Assembly: GCA_944324255.1 (NCBI GenBank) | Contig: CALUVM010000003.1 | Coordinates: 62,001-126,000, forward strand | Reading direction: 5' to 3' | From: Candidatus Gastranaerophilales bacterium | Lineage (GTDB): Bacteria > Cyanobacteriota > Vampirovibrionia > Gastranaerophilales > Gastranaerophilaceae | DNA length: 64,000 nt | Shown: piece after piece, positions 62,816 to 64,000 of the stretch | Numbering within the stretch: position 1 is the first letter of the stretch | How the letters are laid out: each line of letters opens with the position of its first letter | Notes under the pieces: generated by a model | What the model saw: only the letters and a program-made list of their open reading frames with translations | Told to the model about the DNA's origin: nothing | The model's database searches: none | Position numbers and translations under genes: made by a program

Positions 62816-64000
62816 TTAAGCTTTTTCTCCTTCTTTTTTCAGAACAATGCCGTTAAGCTTGCAGAATGACATAAAGATGTTAAGATCTTCTTTTATCATT
62901 TTTTGTACTGCCGGTTGTTCCGATACAATAGAAAGATTTTTTGCCTGCTGGAACATTCTGAGAGCTTGTTTTATATAATCATTACGTTTGCTTGATTTTG
63001 GAAGGGCAAGTTCCTGATAAAGTTTCGCATTTTGCAGATAACTTTTAAGGAGTACAAATTCTAATCCAAATTGTTTTGCAATGTATATGGATTTTTCAAT
63101 ATAAACTTTTGCGGATTCAAAATCCTGTTTTGCAAGATAAATTTCTCCGATTAAACGGTTAAACAATGCTATAAAGTAATAGTTATTAATGTTTGCACCC
63201 TGTGCAATATCAAGAGCTTTTGTCGCAATATCGAGCGCAAATTGTGTCCCGTTTGTTATAAGCTTAATTTCTGCTATCAAATACCATGAAAGCAGAACTC
63301 CTGTGGCAACTTTGTTTTTTGCAAAATATGATACTTGTTCTTCAAGTATTTCAAGAGCTTTTTTAGTTTGGTTACTGTCTTTAAGAATTTTTGCAAGCAA
63401 TGTCTTTAAAATGTTTTTAGTAAAATTGTCATTAACATTATTTGCGTATGCGGCAACATTAAACAATTCAGAATATAAAGTGTTATAGTCTTTCTCAAAG
63501 AATTTATTTAAAATATCAATAAAATTCCATCTGGAAACAATAAAACTGTCCATATTGTCGAGAGGATACTCTTTTAGCATATCATCCAGAATTTTTTTAG
63601 ATATTTTAAAATCACCTTTTATAGTATTTGCCAGCGCCAGTAATAAATACCACCGGCATGTAAGTGTTGGTTCTGTAGTTTGATTTTTATCCAGAATTTC
63701 ATCTATGCTCTGAATAACCTCAAACATTTTACCGTCGCCCTGAAAAATCAGAGCTTCAGCAAAATCAAAATATATGCTAAGCCATGTATTATACAGATCT
63801 GTAATTCTTATAACCGGTAAATCTCTGCCTTTTGCCAGAACTTTTTCTATTTCCGGCAGAAGTTCGTTCTCTATCAGGTTAATAAGCTGTCCGTAGTTTC
63901 CTAGTCTTAATAACGGTGTAACCTGTCTTGATTTTACCAGAACTTTTTCAAATCGCATTTCTTCCGGCAGTTTATTTAAAACGCTATCTGTACACTCAAT
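62816..64000 (-). CDS. TPR-repeat protein, N-terminal part outside window
   Basis: At least 380 residues of helical TPR-type repeats (for example AKVYIEKSIYIAKQFGLEFVL and AKILKDSNQTKKALEILEEQV). An ATG occurs at 63958, but the frame stays open to the window edge (ending LNKLPEE-MRFEKV), so the true start is probably upstream. This kind of repeat block is often the C-terminal part of a larger regulator or signalling protein; the missing part would decide. Confidence 0.75.
   Translation of the reverse strand: MECTDSVLNKLPEEMRFEKVLVKSRQVTPLLRLGNYGQLINLIENELLPEIEKVLAKGRDLPVIRITDLYNTWLSIYFDFAEALIFQGDGKMFEVIQSIDEILDKNQTTEPTLTCRWYLLLALANTIKGDFKISKKILDDMLKEYPLDNMDSFIVSRWNFIDILNKFFEKDYNTLYSELFNVAAYANNVNDNFTKNILKTLLAKILKDSNQTKKALEILEEQVSYFAKNKVATGVLLSWYLIAEIKLITNGTQFALDIATKALDIAQGANINNYYFIALFNRLIGEIYLAKQDFESAKVYIEKSIYIAKQFGLEFVLLKSYLQNAKLYQELALPKSSKRNDYIKQALRMFQQAKNLSIVSEQPAVQKMIKEDLNIFMSFCKLNGIVLKKEGEKA

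Overview
The window is about 64 kb of AT-rich, gene-dense bacterial chromosome. I infer a non-photosynthetic relative of the cyanobacteria, most likely a gut Melainabacterium (Vampirovibrionia/Gastranaerophilales). The main support is a Ycf45-type AAA/R3H ATPase at 1397-2998 and a Ycf23 (DUF561) protein at 19467-20225. Both families are typical of cyanobacteria and plastids, and no photosynthesis gene is visible here. There is no rRNA operon, insertion sequence, prophage or CRISPR array. The placement is an inference and needs marker-gene phylogeny.

Layout. 1-3 kb: 3' end of glmU, a small acidic protein and the Ycf45-like ATPase. 3-9 kb: the core type III export gate (fliP, fliQ, fliR, flhB, flhA), then a c-di-GMP-binding PilZ protein and a small membrane protein. 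9-12 kb: leuS and rpmB. 12-18 kb: a GNAT-like gene, then a minus-strand signalling operon (GAF/HD-GYP protein, TPR protein, two response regulators, pentapeptide-repeat protein). 18-19.4 kb: a glycosyltransferase, an orphan small gene and a frameshifted orphan gene. 19.4-25.3 kb: ycf23, an exported trypsin-like protease, two TrbI/VirB10-like surface proteins, and a TonB/ExbB/ExbD/ExbD transport-energising set. 25.3-27.1 kb: DNA polymerase III delta prime and delta. 27.2-29.1 kb: a hybrid protein (type IV prepilin N-terminus, YadA-like head repeats, S74 chaperone domain) flanked by inverted repeats. 30-36 kb: a tripartite RND efflux pump. 36-39.5 kb: Hsp20, a Gdx/SugE transporter, RarA and a cation efflux protein. 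39.6-42.2 kb: a large orphan gene, a MITE-like palindrome and tRNA-Arg. 42-48 kb: proA, tyrA, an M16 peptidase and speD. 48-54.8 kb: rnhA, a decarboxylase-fold PLP enzyme, a phosphodiester glycosidase, HU, an iron alcohol dehydrogenase and a MarR regulator. 54.8-58.7 kb: tRNA-Val, an orphan, queE, a DnaJ-like gene, a thioredoxin-like protein and rmlA. 58.8-64 kb: two long paralogous orphans, a third orphan and a truncated TPR gene.

The most interesting signal is at the right end. The two paralogues (58869-60377 and 60462-62078) and the neighbouring orphan (62261-62815) are each preceded by a sequence matching the flagellar sigma-28 (FliA) promoter: TAAAG-T/A-TT, exactly 11 bases, then a CCG-containing -10 element. 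The paralogues have an unstructured start, a short hydrophobic segment, a long coiled-coil-like region and a C-terminal hydrophobic hairpin, with no Sec signal. This resembles type III translocator proteins in layout only. With the export gate and c-di-GMP proteins in the same window, I propose that these genes belong to the flagellar/type III regulon and encode secreted or membrane-inserting products.

A second chromosome-wide pattern is that at least eight genes have a -10 hexamer ending 6-8 bases before the start codon and no Shine-Dalgarno sequence, which predicts leaderless mRNAs. A third is a short N-terminal motif (AFQA, SFKG, LFRS, SYRA) in four otherwise unrelated proteins that lack Sec signals.
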